A stretch of 64,000 bases of DNA from Streptomyces lavendulae subsp. lavendulae (GCF_002803845.1 NZ_CP024985.1:868001-932000); one strand, 5' to 3'. Counted from the stretch's first letter, positions 8,757-17,113 are shown. Program-made: numbers and translations. The notes: generated by a model not told the origin, from the letters alone.

Positions 8757-9290
8757 TCAGGCCTCGTACTCGGTGAGGTCGATGCTGTGGAGGGAGAGCA
8801 GGGCTCCGGAATCCGGGTCGCTCGCGTTGCCGTCCTGCTTCATGCCGAGCTTGCGGATCACGTTCTCCGACTCCTCGTTGCCCGACCGGTTGACGGCGAC
8901 GACCCGGTCCAGGCCCCGGTCCTGGAGGGCGAACTCCAGGGTGGCGTGTGCGGCTTCGGAGGCGTAGCCCTGGCCCCAGAACGGCCGTCCCAGCCGCCAG
9001 CAGATCCCCACGGCGTGCTCCACCTCGGCCGGGCCCTCGGGGACGGTCAGGCCCACGGCACCGATCAGCTCGCCGGAGGCGAGGAGTTCGACGGCGAAGA
9101 CGCCGAAGCCCTCGTCGTCCCATTCCTCCTCCCAGCGCTCGATGGCCTCCGCCGTCTCGTCCAGGTCGAGGACGGAGCCGTCGCCGATCCAGCGCATCAC
9201 CTCCGGGTCGGCGTGGATCTCCGACAGGGGGACGAGGTCGTCGTCGGTCCAGCGGCGCAGGATGAGGCGGGGGGTACGGATCTCGGTCAT
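8757..9290 (-). CDS. GNAT acetyltransferase, RimJ/RimL type
   Basis: A 177-residue N-acetyltransferase using acetyl-CoA. It opens TPRLILRRWTDDDL, typical of the RimJ/RimL/ribosomal-alanine group. The acetyl-CoA motif A is recognisable around RPFWGQGYASEA (residues 102-113), followed by NRSGNEESENVIRKLGM, the conserved motif B helix. The substrate is unknown; relatives modify ribosomal proteins, aminoglycosides or small metabolites. It stands alone between convergent and unrelated genes. Confidence 0.9.
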   Translation of the reverse strand: MTEIRTPRLILRRWTDDDLVPLSEIHADPEVMRWIGDGSVLDLDETAEAIERWEEEWDDEGFGVFAVELLASGELIGAVGLTVPEGPAEVEHAVGICWRLGRPFWGQGYASEAAHATLEFALQDRGLDRVVAVNRSGNEESENVIRKLGMKQDGNASDPDSGALLSLHSIDLTEYEA

Positions 9291-9359
9291 GCCCTCATCC
9301 TGCCGAACGCGGCCGACCAGGGGTAATCGGGTCCCCTCCGCGCCTTCGGGCGGCCGGTC

Positions 9360-10325
9360 TCAGGACACGCTGATCGCGTCCAGCTTGGCCCGCAGATAGG
9401 TGTGCGAGTCGACCGGCTCGTGCACCACACGGCCCAGCGGGGCGGGCAGGGACTCGACCCGGGTGTGGGGGTCGCACTCGTAGAAGTAGACGAGGGAGAG
9501 GAGTTCCTCGGCCGGGGCGTGCGCGGGCGGCGGGAGGACCCGGTGGCGGCCCGCCCGCCAGCGGTCGCCGGTCCAGCGGGCCAGCAGGTCGCCGATGTTC
9601 ACGGTGAGCGCGGCCGGGTCGTACGGGGCGTCCTGCCAGCCCTCGGCGTCGGTGTGGATCTGGAGCCCGCCGGCGCCGGGTTCCCGGTCCAGGACCGTCA
9701 CGGTGCCGAAGTCGGTGTGCGGGCCGATGCGGAACTGGCCGGGCAGGGGCGGGCCGACGGTGGCGGCGCCCGGGTACCAGTTGACGTTGAACCCCCAGGT
9801 GGGGTGGCCGGTGTGCCGGGTGAAGTGGTCCTCGGGCAGGGTCAGGGCCACCGCGAGCAGCTCCAGCAGTTCGTCGCAGAGGGCCCGCATCGCCGCGAGG
9901 TATCCCGTCACCGGCGGTCGCAGCTGCGGCACCTCGGCGGGCCAGGCGTTGGGCCGGAACCACTCGACGTCCACCGAGGGCACGCCGGTGGGGTCCTCGG
10001 CCGCCCAGGACCAGGATTCCTTCAGGTCGGGCGGGGAGGCCGTCCCCTCGGCGTAGCTGTTGGCCTCGGCGCCGGGGCCGAGCCAGCCGCGCCCGCCGAC
10101 GCTGACGGCGTAGGGCCGCTTCGCCTCCGGCGGCAGCCGGAAGAAGGACCGGGCCGCTTCGCGGATCCGGGCGGGCAGCGCCGGGTCCACGCCGTGGCCG
10201 GTGACCAGCAGGAAGCCCGCGGCCTGGAGGGCCTCGTCGACGCGGGCCGCGGTGCGGGCCCGCGCGGCGGGGTCACCGGACCGCCACGGTCCGAGGTCGA
10301 TGACGGGTACCTGGGAGCTCACCAT
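9360..10325 (-). CDS. 2-oxoglutarate/Fe(II) oxygenase, isopenicillin-N-synthase-like
   Basis: A 321-residue non-heme iron dioxygenase. The N-terminal DIOX_N domain begins VPVIDLGPW, with AAGFLLVTGHGV at about 36-47. The iron ligands are visible: His203 and Asp205 in GPHTDFG, and His261 in GRHRV. The co-substrate-binding Arg is probably in the SLVYFYECD-to-TRVESL stretch. Length is normal for the family. Such enzymes hydroxylate or desaturate small molecules; the substrate cannot be told. The gene sits 64 bp downstream of the STAND gene on the same strand, so co-transcription is possible. Confidence 0.88.
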   Translation of the reverse strand: MVSSQVPVIDLGPWRSGDPAARARTAARVDEALQAAGFLLVTGHGVDPALPARIREAARSFFRLPPEAKRPYAVSVGGRGWLGPGAEANSYAEGTASPPDLKESWSWAAEDPTGVPSVDVEWFRPNAWPAEVPQLRPPVTGYLAAMRALCDELLELLAVALTLPEDHFTRHTGHPTWGFNVNWYPGAATVGPPLPGQFRIGPHTDFGTVTVLDREPGAGGLQIHTDAEGWQDAPYDPAALTVNIGDLLARWTGDRWRAGRHRVLPPPAHAPAEELLSLVYFYECDPHTRVESLPAPLGRVVHEPVDSHTYLRAKLDAISVS

Positions 10326-10389
10326 GCGGGTCCTGCCTTCCGGAAGTCGGGAGCCGTCCGCCGGTCGGCCCGGCGGACGGGGGTGGGGC

Positions 10390-13263
10390 TCAGGGGCGTT
10401 CGAGGCCGCTGCACGGCGGCGCGTAGTCCAGGTAGGGCATGTACGAGGACCACTGCGCGCGCGTGATCCGGGGCCCGGTGCGCGCGCAGGCCCCCGCGAG
10501 GGCCCGGTCGAGATCGGTGTCGGCCAGCCGCAGGGTGGTGTCGAAGCCCCCGGAGGCCAGTGCCGTGCCGTCGGGGCTGAAGGCGACCGAGCCGACGGCG
10601 GTGGTGTGCCCGGTCAGGACCGCCAGCGCGGCGGGGCGGCCGCGGCGGGGCAGGCTCCACAGCCGGACGGTGCGGTCGTCGCTCGCCGTGGCCAGGCTGC
10701 GCCCGTCGGGGCTGAAGGCGACCGCGCCGACCACGTCGGTGTGCCCCGTGAGGGCGGCGCGCGCGGCGGGGGCGCGCGGGTCGGAGACGTCCCACAGCCG
10801 GACCGGGGCGCGGCCGCCGGACGCGGTGGCGAGGGTGTGGCCGTCGGGGGCGAAGGCGACGGAGAACACGGCGGTCTCGTGGCCGGTGACGACGGCGAGC
10901 CCGGCGGGCCGGGTCCGGTCGGTGACGTCCGTCAGGCGCACGGTCGCGTCCTCCCCGGCGGTGGCCAGGACGTGCCCGTCCGGGCTGAACGCGACCGCGC
11001 GCACGGTGTCACGGTGCCCGGTGAGCAGCGCGGTCCGCGAGGGCGTCCGCCGGGCGGGATCGTCCACGTCCCACAGCCGTACGCCGCCGCCCGCCCCGGC
11101 GGTGGCCAGGGTCCGGCCGTCGGGGGCGAAGGCGAGGGCGCGTACGTCGCCGCCGTCCGCGGGCAGTTCGGCCGCCACCGCCGGGCGGGCGGGGTCGGCC
11201 ACGTCCCACAGCCGCACGGTGCCGTCGGCGCAGGCGGTGGCCAGGAGGCGGCCGTCCGGCCGGTAGGCCACGGCGCGCAGGTCGTCGTCGTGGCCGGCGA
11301 GGGTGGCCACCAGGGTGGGCCGGTCGGTGCCGCGGGTGCGCCACAGCCGGGCGGTGTGGTCCCCGCTGGCGGTGGCGAGCTGGCGCCCGTCGGGACGGTA
11401 GGCGAGGGCGACGACCTCCTTGTCGTGCGCGGGCAGCGAGGTCATCAGGGTGGACAGCAGGCTGTCGCGGGTCCGGGCGGTGGGCGAGAGGCGGTGGGCG
11501 GTCAGGCTCAGCTGGACGGCGAGGCCCGCCTGGGTGGCGGCGACGTCGGTGGCGGTGTCGGCGAGGTTCTGCGCGACGGCGTCGTTGCGCTGGCGGGTGA
11601 CCTCCCCCTCGGCCCGTACGGCGTTGCCGGTGGCGACGGCGGCCACCACGACGAGCACGGCGAGCGCGCCGACCAGGCAGCGCAGCCTGCGGGTGCGGCG
11701 GCGGGCGGCGTGGCCCGCGGCGGCCTCGGCGGCGGTACTGGCGTCGAGGAACTCCCTTTCCCCGGCGGAGAGTCCGAGGGCGGGCGGGGCGAGGGTCTCG
11801 TGGGCCAGGGCGAGCCGGGTGCCGCGCAGCAGCGCACCGGGGTCGCGTCCCACGCCCTCCCAGGCCCGTGCGGCCTCGGCGACCTGGCGGTGGCGGCGCA
11901 GCCGTTCGCGGTCGTCGCCGATCCAGCCGCGCAGCCGGGGCCAGGCCCGGATCAGGGCCTCGTGGGTGAGCTCGACCACTCCCTGGTCCAGGGTCAGCAG
12001 GCGCAGCGCGGCGGCGCGGGCGAGGACGGTCCGGGTGTCGGCGTCCTGGCCGAGTTCCTCGCGCGCGACGGGCCGTTTGGTGTCCTCGGTGCCCTCGCCG
12101 AGGGCGATGAGGTGGACGAACACCTGTCGGGCGAGGGTCTGCTGGTGGGCGGAGAGGGAGGCGTGGAGGGCTTCCGCGGACTGGGCGAGGGCCCCTTCGA
12201 AGCCGCCCGCGGCGTGGAAGCCGTCCAGGGTGAGGGCCGCACCGCGGCGGCGCCTCCAGGTCTCCAGCAGGGCGTGGGAGAGCAGGGGCAGTACGCCGAC
12301 CTGGCCGTGGGCGTGCGCGACGAGGGTGGCCTGGAGGCTGCCCTCGACGGTCAGGCCGGCCCGCCGGGCGGGTTCGACCACGGCGCGGCGCAGTTCGGCG
12401 GCGCTCATCGGGCCGACCACGATCTGGGCCTCGTGGAGCACCTCGACGAGTTCGGGGTGGCGGGTGCAGTGCGCGTAGAAGTCGGCGCGCACGCCGAGGA
12501 CCACGCGGCAGCCCGAGCCCGGGCGCCGGGCGGCCCCGACGAGCGCGGAGACGAACCGGGCGCGTTCGGCGGCGTCGGAGCAGACGGTGAAGACCTCCTC
12601 GAACTGGTCGACGATCAGCACCCGTTCGGCCGCGTCGGGCTCCTCGTGGCCGTCGAGGGCCCGCCGGGCCCGGTCGAGGGGGTGGGGTCCGGGGGTGAAC
12701 ACGCTGACGGTGGGGGCGGGGACGTCGGCGCGCAGCCGGGGCAGCAGTCCGGCGTGCAGGAGGGAGGACTTGCCGGCTCCGGACGCGCCGACGAGGGCCA
12801 CGACGCGGTGGCGGGTCAGGGCGGTGAAGAGGTCCCCGACGAGGCGTTCGCGGCCGAAGAACAGCCCGGCGTCCTCGGCGCGGAACGCGGCGAGCCCGAC
12901 GTACGGGAGCCCGTCCGGGCCGTCCTGCCGCGCGGGCCCGCCCGCCCCCGCGGCCTCCGCCGCGTCCCCGGATCCGGCGGGCGCGGCGGATCCGACGGCG
13001 AGTTCCACGGCGACGGCGTGCCAGCGGCGCTCCCACTCCCCCGGGTCGCCGCCGCAGGCGCGCACGTAGGACAGGGTCACGTCCAGGCTGGGCAGCCGGC
13101 GGCCGGCGGCGGCTCCGGAGAGGGTGGCCACCGAGTAGTGGGCGCGGGCGGACAGGTCGCGGTACGGCGGGGATCCGGCCTCGTGGCGCAGGCGGCGCAG
13201 GGCGGTGGCGAACTCCAGCAGAGCCCCGTCCCCGCCTTCCAGCGGACGTTCCTTGCGTGCCAT
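10390..13263 (-). CDS. STAND-type NTPase with N-terminal HTH, transmembrane helix and seven WD40 repeats
   Basis: A 957-residue signalling protein. Residues about 1-90 form an HTH-like helical domain of the type that opens many actinobacterial nSTAND1 proteins. An nSTAND1-type P-loop NTPase follows: Walker A GASGAGKS at 159-166 and Walker B RVLIVDQFEE near 214-223. A C-terminal helical region leads to a single transmembrane helix at about 528-546. A coiled region then precedes seven WD40 repeats (residues about 611-930), enough to close one propeller. The start ATG 13263 was chosen over upstream in-frame codons because the HTH begins there. It is divergent from the lipoprotein gene and separated from it by the GGGGACGGC repeat. 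The ligand and output are unknown. Confidence 0.9.
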   Translation of the reverse strand: MARKERPLEGGDGALLEFATALRRLRHEAGSPPYRDLSARAHYSVATLSGAAAGRRLPSLDVTLSYVRACGGDPGEWERRWHAVAVELAVGSAAPAGSGDAAEAAGAGGPARQDGPDGLPYVGLAAFRAEDAGLFFGRERLVGDLFTALTRHRVVALVGASGAGKSSLLHAGLLPRLRADVPAPTVSVFTPGPHPLDRARRALDGHEEPDAAERVLIVDQFEEVFTVCSDAAERARFVSALVGAARRPGSGCRVVLGVRADFYAHCTRHPELVEVLHEAQIVVGPMSAAELRRAVVEPARRAGLTVEGSLQATLVAHAHGQVGVLPLLSHALLETWRRRRGAALTLDGFHAAGGFEGALAQSAEALHASLSAHQQTLARQVFVHLIALGEGTEDTKRPVAREELGQDADTRTVLARAAALRLLTLDQGVVELTHEALIRAWPRLRGWIGDDRERLRRHRQVAEAARAWEGVGRDPGALLRGTRLALAHETLAPPALGLSAGEREFLDASTAAEAAAGHAARRRTRRLRCLVGALAVLVVVAAVATGNAVRAEGEVTRQRNDAVAQNLADTATDVAATQAGLAVQLSLTAHRLSPTARTRDSLLSTLMTSLPAHDKEVVALAYRPDGRQLATASGDHTARLWRTRGTDRPTLVATLAGHDDDLRAVAYRPDGRLLATACADGTVRLWDVADPARPAVAAELPADGGDVRALAFAPDGRTLATAGAGGGVRLWDVDDPARRTPSRTALLTGHRDTVRAVAFSPDGHVLATAGEDATVRLTDVTDRTRPAGLAVVTGHETAVFSVAFAPDGHTLATASGGRAPVRLWDVSDPRAPAARAALTGHTDVVGAVAFSPDGRSLATASDDRTVRLWSLPRRGRPAALAVLTGHTTAVGSVAFSPDGTALASGGFDTTLRLADTDLDRALAGACARTGPRITRAQWSSYMPYLDYAPPCSGLERP

Positions 13264-13461
13264 GCGCCGCTCCTTCCACCCCGGCCCCTTTTCTGCGGTC
13301 CGGGGTGGATTGTTCAGCAATTGTTTGTTCGCTGCCAGAGCCCCGACGGCGAACAACGCGGGGCGGCTACACCTGGGTCCGGACGGCGGCGGCCGGAATA
13401 CGGACGCGTCGGCACCCGGACGCGTGGCCCGCCGGGGCACGGGGGTGACCCGGACGGGACC

Positions 13462-13550
13462 ACGGCGGGGACGGCGGGGACGGCGGGGACGGCGGGGACG
13501 GCGGGGACGGCGGGGACGGCGGGGACGGCGGGGATGGCGGGGACGGCGGA
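13462..13550 (+). repeat. 9-bp tandem repeat (ACGGCGGGG), about ten copies
   Basis: Nine full units and a partial tenth occupy 89 bp; one unit carries a single change (ATGGCGGGG). On the plus strand this places a four-G tract every nine bases with five-base spacers, a composition able to form G-quadruplexes. It lies in the 340-bp gap between the divergent STAND and lipoprotein genes, where no other gene is visible, and ends 53 bp before the lipoprotein start. Confidence 0.95.
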
Positions 13551-13603
13551 CGGAACGGCGGACGGAACGGCCGCGGAACGCACCGGAGAGGAGGACCGGA
13601 CGG

Positions 13604-14578
13604 ATGAGGCGAGCACGAGGGGGCCCGGTGGCCGCCCTGGCCGCGGCGGTGGCGCTGGCGGCACTCACGGGCTGCGGGGCGGGCGGAGGTCCCGCGCGGC
13701 CGGATCCGGGCCCGGCCCCCGGGCCGCGCTCCACGGCGGCGGCCCCGGAGCCGGACGCCGGTGCGTCCCGGCTGCTGGCCCGGGCCGAGCAGGTCCTGAT
13801 CAGCCGCTGCATGGCGGAGCGCGGGTTCGCGTACGCCGTCACCGAGCCTCCGGCGCCGGAGCGGCGCTCCTTCCCGTACGGGGTGGACGACGTGGAGTGG
13901 GCCCGGGTCAACGGCTACGGCGGCCGGGCCGCCCGCGAGGACGAGCGGGCCCGGGCGGCCGATCCCAACCAGCGCTGGTTCCACCGGCTGTCGGCGCGCG
14001 AGCGGGCGGCCGCCCGTACCGCGCTGATGGGCGCCTCGCCGGTGGGGCTCTCCGCCAGGACCCCCACCGGCATGACCCTCACGGCGAGCACGCAGGGGTG
14101 CCTGGCGCAGGCGCAGCGCGCGCTCTACGGGGACCTGGCCGCCTGGTTCCGCGTCAAGGTCGTCACGATGAACCTCCGCCCCGCGCAGGAGGAACGGGTC
14201 CGCCGGGACCCGCGGTACACGGAGGCGGTCGGGCAGTGGGCGGCCTGCATGCGGGCGGCCGGCCGCCCGTACGACTCCCCCGACGCCTCCCGGAGCGCGG
14301 CGGCCGCACTGGCCGACGACCTGCCGGCGCAGCGGGCCGACGCGGCCGAGACCGCCCTGGCGGTCACCGAGGCGACCTGTGCGACCGGCACCCCGCTGAG
14401 CCGGGTCTCCAGAGCTCTGGACCACACCTACGGCGACGAAGTCCGCGCGCTCCACCGGGACGAGATCGACCTCAGGCGAAGGCTCCAGAACGACGCGCTC
14501 CCCAGGGCGGAGCGCGTCGTGTCACCACCCGACCGAAGCACCGATGCCACGACACGATCCGGAGGATCCCATGCGTAA
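13604..14578 (+). CDS. Lipoprotein of unknown function
   Basis: A 324-residue protein with a lipoprotein signal: MRRARGG, a hydrophobic stretch, then the lipobox LTGC (Cys24 by position), followed by a Pro-Gly-rich tether. The mature domain is mostly helical, with paired cysteines (ISRCMAERGF, STQGCLAQ, WAACMRAAGR, EATCATGT) that could form disulfides. This spacing of C-M-x-x-x-G segments recalls other Streptomyces surface lipoproteins, but I cannot name a family. The ATG at 13604 follows a strong GGAGAGGAGG. Its stop overlaps the next gene's start, indicating translational coupling with the protease inhibitor. Confidence 0.82.
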   Translation: MRRARGGPVAALAAAVALAALTGCGAGGGPARPDPGPAPGPRSTAAAPEPDAGASRLLARAEQVLISRCMAERGFAYAVTEPPAPERRSFPYGVDDVEWARVNGYGGRAAREDERARAADPNQRWFHRLSARERAAARTALMGASPVGLSARTPTGMTLTASTQGCLAQAQRALYGDLAAWFRVKVVTMNLRPAQEERVRRDPRYTEAVGQWAACMRAAGRPYDSPDASRSAAAALADDLPAQRADAAETALAVTEATCATGTPLSRVSRALDHTYGDEVRALHRDEIDLRRRLQNDALPRAERVVSPPDRSTDATTRSGGSHA

Positions 14579-14984
14579 GTTCCGTACGACCATGCTGGCC
14601 TGCGCGCTCGCCCTTCCGCTGCTCGCGCTCCCCACGACCCTCACCACCGCCTCGGCGGCCCCGGCCGACGCCTCCGGCGTGGCGGCCGACGGCAACTACT
14701 GGGTCTGGGCGGACACCAACCGGGGCGGCCCGGCCTGCGGCTGGAGCGGCAACGACTCCGACTGGCGCACCTGTGGCGCCGGGAACAACTACGACATGAA
14801 CGACCGGGCCTCGTCCTGGTGGAACAACGGCTACGCGGGCTCGCTCGGCGACGTCCGGGTCTACGAGAACATCGGCTACGGCGGCGCCTCCACCTGCGCC
14901 CCCAACGGCTCCTCGGGCAACATCCCGTGGGAGTGGAACGACCGGATCTCCTCGCACAAGTGGGTCACGAACTGCGGTTTCTGA
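14571..14984 (+). CDS. Peptidase inhibitor family I36 (SMPI-like) secreted protein
   Basis: A 137-residue exported protein. The signal peptide ends near TASAAPA (residue 31). The mature domain has the beta/gamma-crystallin-like pattern of Streptomyces metalloproteinase inhibitor relatives: ACGWSGNDSDWRTC, NNYDMNDRASSWWNNGY, VRVYENIGYGG, and a final ISSHKWVTNCGF, with cysteines placed for two disulfides. The ATG at 14571 lies inside the lipoprotein gene's last codons (8-bp overlap) behind GGAGGATCCC. Inhibitory activity is inferred; related crystallin-fold proteins may instead bind calcium or the cell wall. Confidence 0.85.
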   Translation: MRKFRTTMLACALALPLLALPTTLTTASAAPADASGVAADGNYWVWADTNRGGPACGWSGNDSDWRTCGAGNNYDMNDRASSWWNNGYAGSLGDVRVYENIGYGGASTCAPNGSSGNIPWEWNDRISSHKWVTNCGF

Positions 14985-15010
14985 TCCGCTGTCGCAAGAC
15001 CGTCGCGAAC

Positions 15011-15039
15011 GGCCTCCCGGGACCCGAACCCGGGAGGCC
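15011..15039. terminator. Hairpin terminator after the inhibitor gene
   Basis: An 11-bp perfect stem (GGCCTCCCGGG / CCCGGGAGGCC) with a 7-base loop, 27 bp after the stop at 14984 and ahead of the convergent DinB-GNAT gene. Confidence 0.8.
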
Positions 15040-15080
15040 TCTCGCCTTCCGCCTTCCGCCTCCCGCCTCCCGCCCTCCCC

Positions 15081-16145
15081 TCAGCGCCCGGCGGCGCGCA
15101 GGACGTACCGGCCGGCTCCCCGGTGCTCGAACCCGGCCCGGAGGAGCGCGGCCCGCGAGGGCCCGTCCGCCCCGTCGGCGGTGGCGCACAGCTCGTGCGC
15201 TCCGGGCTGGGCGAGCGCCCAGCGGGCCAGCGCGCGCAGGGCCTCGGTGGCGTGTCCGCACCCGCGGGCGGAGGGGACCAGCTCGCAGCCGGTCTCCGCG
15301 CGGCCTTCGGCGTCGGGGGCGGCGTGGAAGCCGATCCGGCCGACCGCGCGGCGGTCGCGGGCGCGCACGATCGCGTACGGGCCCCAGCCCGGCCGGTAGG
15401 CGCCCCGGTCCCGGGCCCGGAGCAGCAGCGCGGCGGCGGCGCGCGTCCCCTCGGGGGGTCCGTCGGCCGTCCAGGTGAAGCCGCCGGTGCCGCCGTCGGC
15501 CAAGTCCCGTGCGAGCGACGGGGAGATCTCGCAGAGCACGACGCCCGTGCCCACGACGGGGTCCCCGTACCAGCGCCAGGTCCTCCGGCGGGGCAGGCCG
15601 GGGAAGGCGGCCCGGCCGGTGGCCGCCAGCAGGGTCTCCCAGGGGGCGTCCGGCCCGGAGCGCGGCACGTGCGGGAAGAGCCGGTCGAGGACCAGGGCCG
15701 CGGCGGGGTCCTCGCCGCGCCAGTGGGTGACGCCGAGGCCGTGGAGGACGTCGTGGGTGTGGAGCAGCAGTTCTGCGGTGCCCATCGCGGCGAAGCCGCC
15801 GGGGCCCGCGGAGCCGGCCGGGTGCCAGGCCCGGTCGTCGGGGCGGACGGCCCGGACGGCTGCGGCCAGCAGGAGCCCGCTCGCCCCGACGAGGTCGACG
15901 AGGGCGCCGGGCGGGGTGCCGGGGGCGGCGCCGACCGCGAGGGGGAGGTAGGAGCCGGTGACCCGGCCCGCGAGCTGCGCGGCGAATCCGGTCAGGTCCC
16001 CGGCCAGGTGGACGGCCGTCTCGCGGCAGCTCCACTCCAGTCCCGCCGCCGGGGCGGACCAGTCCAGGTGGGCGACGGCGCGCAGCGCGCGGACGGTGGC
16101 GGACACGGCGGCGGCCAGTCCGCCCGCGGGGTCCTCCCCCGTCAC
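15081..16145 (-). CDS. Fusion of DinB/maleylpyruvate-isomerase-type domain and GNAT acetyltransferase
   Basis: 354 residues in two parts. The N-terminal about 230 residues look like the mycothiol-dependent maleylpyruvate isomerase/DinB four-helix family (LEWSCRETAVHLAGDLTGFAAQLAG near 37-61; LLHTHDVLHGLG near 126-137). The C-terminal about 115 residues are a GNAT domain (GRIGFHAAPDAEGRAETGCEL, then ARGCGHATEALRALARWA as the acetyl-CoA loop). GTG start at 16145, two bases after the stop of the preceding gene in the same operon. Substrates are unknown; mycothiol-linked detoxification is a guess from the first domain. Confidence 0.78.
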   Translation of the reverse strand: MTGEDPAGGLAAAVSATVRALRAVAHLDWSAPAAGLEWSCRETAVHLAGDLTGFAAQLAGRVTGSYLPLAVGAAPGTPPGALVDLVGASGLLLAAAVRAVRPDDRAWHPAGSAGPGGFAAMGTAELLLHTHDVLHGLGVTHWRGEDPAAALVLDRLFPHVPRSGPDAPWETLLAATGRAAFPGLPRRRTWRWYGDPVVGTGVVLCEISPSLARDLADGGTGGFTWTADGPPEGTRAAAALLLRARDRGAYRPGWGPYAIVRARDRRAVGRIGFHAAPDAEGRAETGCELVPSARGCGHATEALRALARWALAQPGAHELCATADGADGPSRAALLRAGFEHRGAGRYVLRAAGR

Positions 16146-16147
16146 GG

Positions 16148-16591
16148 CTACCTGCTCACCGTGCGGAAGGGGGCGAGGTCCGGTTCGACCCAGCCGGCCC
16201 GGGCCCGCGGGGAGTCGAGCGTTTCCGGACGGTAGAAGCGGGCCGGCAGCTCCTTGTCGAGCAGCTGGGGGTGGCGGTCGAGGAAGCGGGCGAAGTCGTC
16301 CGCGTCCGGCCCGGCCGCGTGCCGGCCGACGAGTTCCACCCAGGCCCGGGTGAGGGTGGCGTGGAACTTCTCGGGCACGCCCGCGCGGAGCGTGATGCCG
16401 CGGATGCCGTCGCCGATCAGGTCGGCCGCGGCGGGGACGCCGAGCCGGCGCACGGCCAGCCAGGTCAGGTGGACGTGCTCGCGGTGGCCGAAACGGCCGG
16501 TGGCCTCCTTCACCTCGGCGAACAGCGAGGCGAAGTCGGTGGCGGGTACGGGGGCGGAAACGGAGACGGGGACGGGCGTGGGGGCGGTCAT
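16148..16591 (-). CDS. Conserved hypothetical protein in MarR operon
   Basis: A 147-residue helical protein. After a low-complexity Pro-Val-Ser N-terminus comes FASLFAEVKEATGRFGHREHVHLTWLAVRRLG, then FHATLTRAWVELV and FLDRHPQLLDKELPARFYRPETL. The two histidine-rich segments look like a small enzyme or binding fold recurrent in actinobacteria, but I cannot assign a function. It shares ATGA with the MarR gene upstream (4-bp overlap) and lies 2 bp from the DinB-GNAT fusion, so all three should be one transcript. Confidence 0.75.
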   Translation of the reverse strand: MTAPTPVPVSVSAPVPATDFASLFAEVKEATGRFGHREHVHLTWLAVRRLGVPAAADLIGDGIRGITLRAGVPEKFHATLTRAWVELVGRHAAGPDADDFARFLDRHPQLLDKELPARFYRPETLDSPRARAGWVEPDLAPFRTVSR

Positions 16592-17022
16592 GAGGGCACC
16601 TCGGTGAGAGCGTTCAGGGCGGCGCGCAGGGCGGCGAGCGCTTCGTCGGGCAGCCCGGCGAGGGCGCGGCGCTCCAGGTCGGTGACGGCCTGCCGGATCG
16701 TGGTGGCGGCGCGCAGTCCGGAGGGGGTGAGTTCGACGAGGACCGCGCGGCGGTCTCCCGGGCGGGTGCCCCGGGTGATGTGGCCGCGCCGTTCCAGGCG
16801 GTCGAGCACGCTGGTCAGCGTGGTGGGGCGGGTGCCCGCGGCCGCGCCGAGTTCGGACACGGTCCGGCCGCGGCCGTCGGCGAGGTTGGCCAGCGCGTTG
16901 ATCTCGGAGGGGGTCAGGTCGAGGTCGGCCAGCTCCGCGGCGAGCACCTGGAGGGTGGCGTGGGTGGCCCGCTGGAGCGCGAGGAGGGCGGACCAGTCGG
17001 ACGACACGGATTCGGACTTCAC
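16588..17022 (-). CDS. MarR-family transcriptional regulator
   Basis: 144 residues: dimerising helices at both ends and a winged helix in the middle (SEINALANLADGRGRTVSELGAAAGTRPTTLTSVLDRLERRGHI, wing TRPGDRRAVLVELT). It is the first gene of a three-gene operon and most likely represses it, acting through the TACGATTTCGTA dyad 13 bp upstream of its GTG start at 17022. The ligand is unknown; MarR proteins commonly sense phenolics or oxidants. Confidence 0.92.
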   Translation of the reverse strand: MKSESVSSDWSALLALQRATHATLQVLAAELADLDLTPSEINALANLADGRGRTVSELGAAAGTRPTTLTSVLDRLERRGHITRGTRPGDRRAVLVELTPSGLRAATTIRQAVTDLERRALAGLPDEALAALRAALNALTEVPS

Positions 17023-17034
17023 GATTCCGGACTA

Positions 17035-17046
17035 TACGATTTCGTA
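17035..17046. promoter_or_regulatory. MarR-type operator dyad TACGATTTCGTA
   Basis: A perfect TACGA/TCGTA inverted repeat with a 2-base centre, immediately upstream of the MarR start in a locally AT-rich patch that probably also contains the promoter. Its position fits autorepression. Confidence 0.65.
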
Positions 17047-17113
17047 CTAACGGGCGCCAGTCGAGCGCCCCCGGACCCGCCGTCCCGGCACCTGCCGCGG
17101 ATCGCCGGTGGGC

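Noticed and set aside
13314..13664. Protein-coding reading of the G-tract repeat (VPA repeats on the minus strand)
   Set aside because: The repeat length is a multiple of three by chance, there is no ribosome site, and it lies between two well-supported divergent genes.
10201..14799. 1532-codon plus-strand open frame
   Set aside because: It is antisense to the STAND gene and reads through the GGGGACGGC repeat; the product is Gly/Pro/Arg low-complexity with no ribosome site. It is an artefact of high GC.
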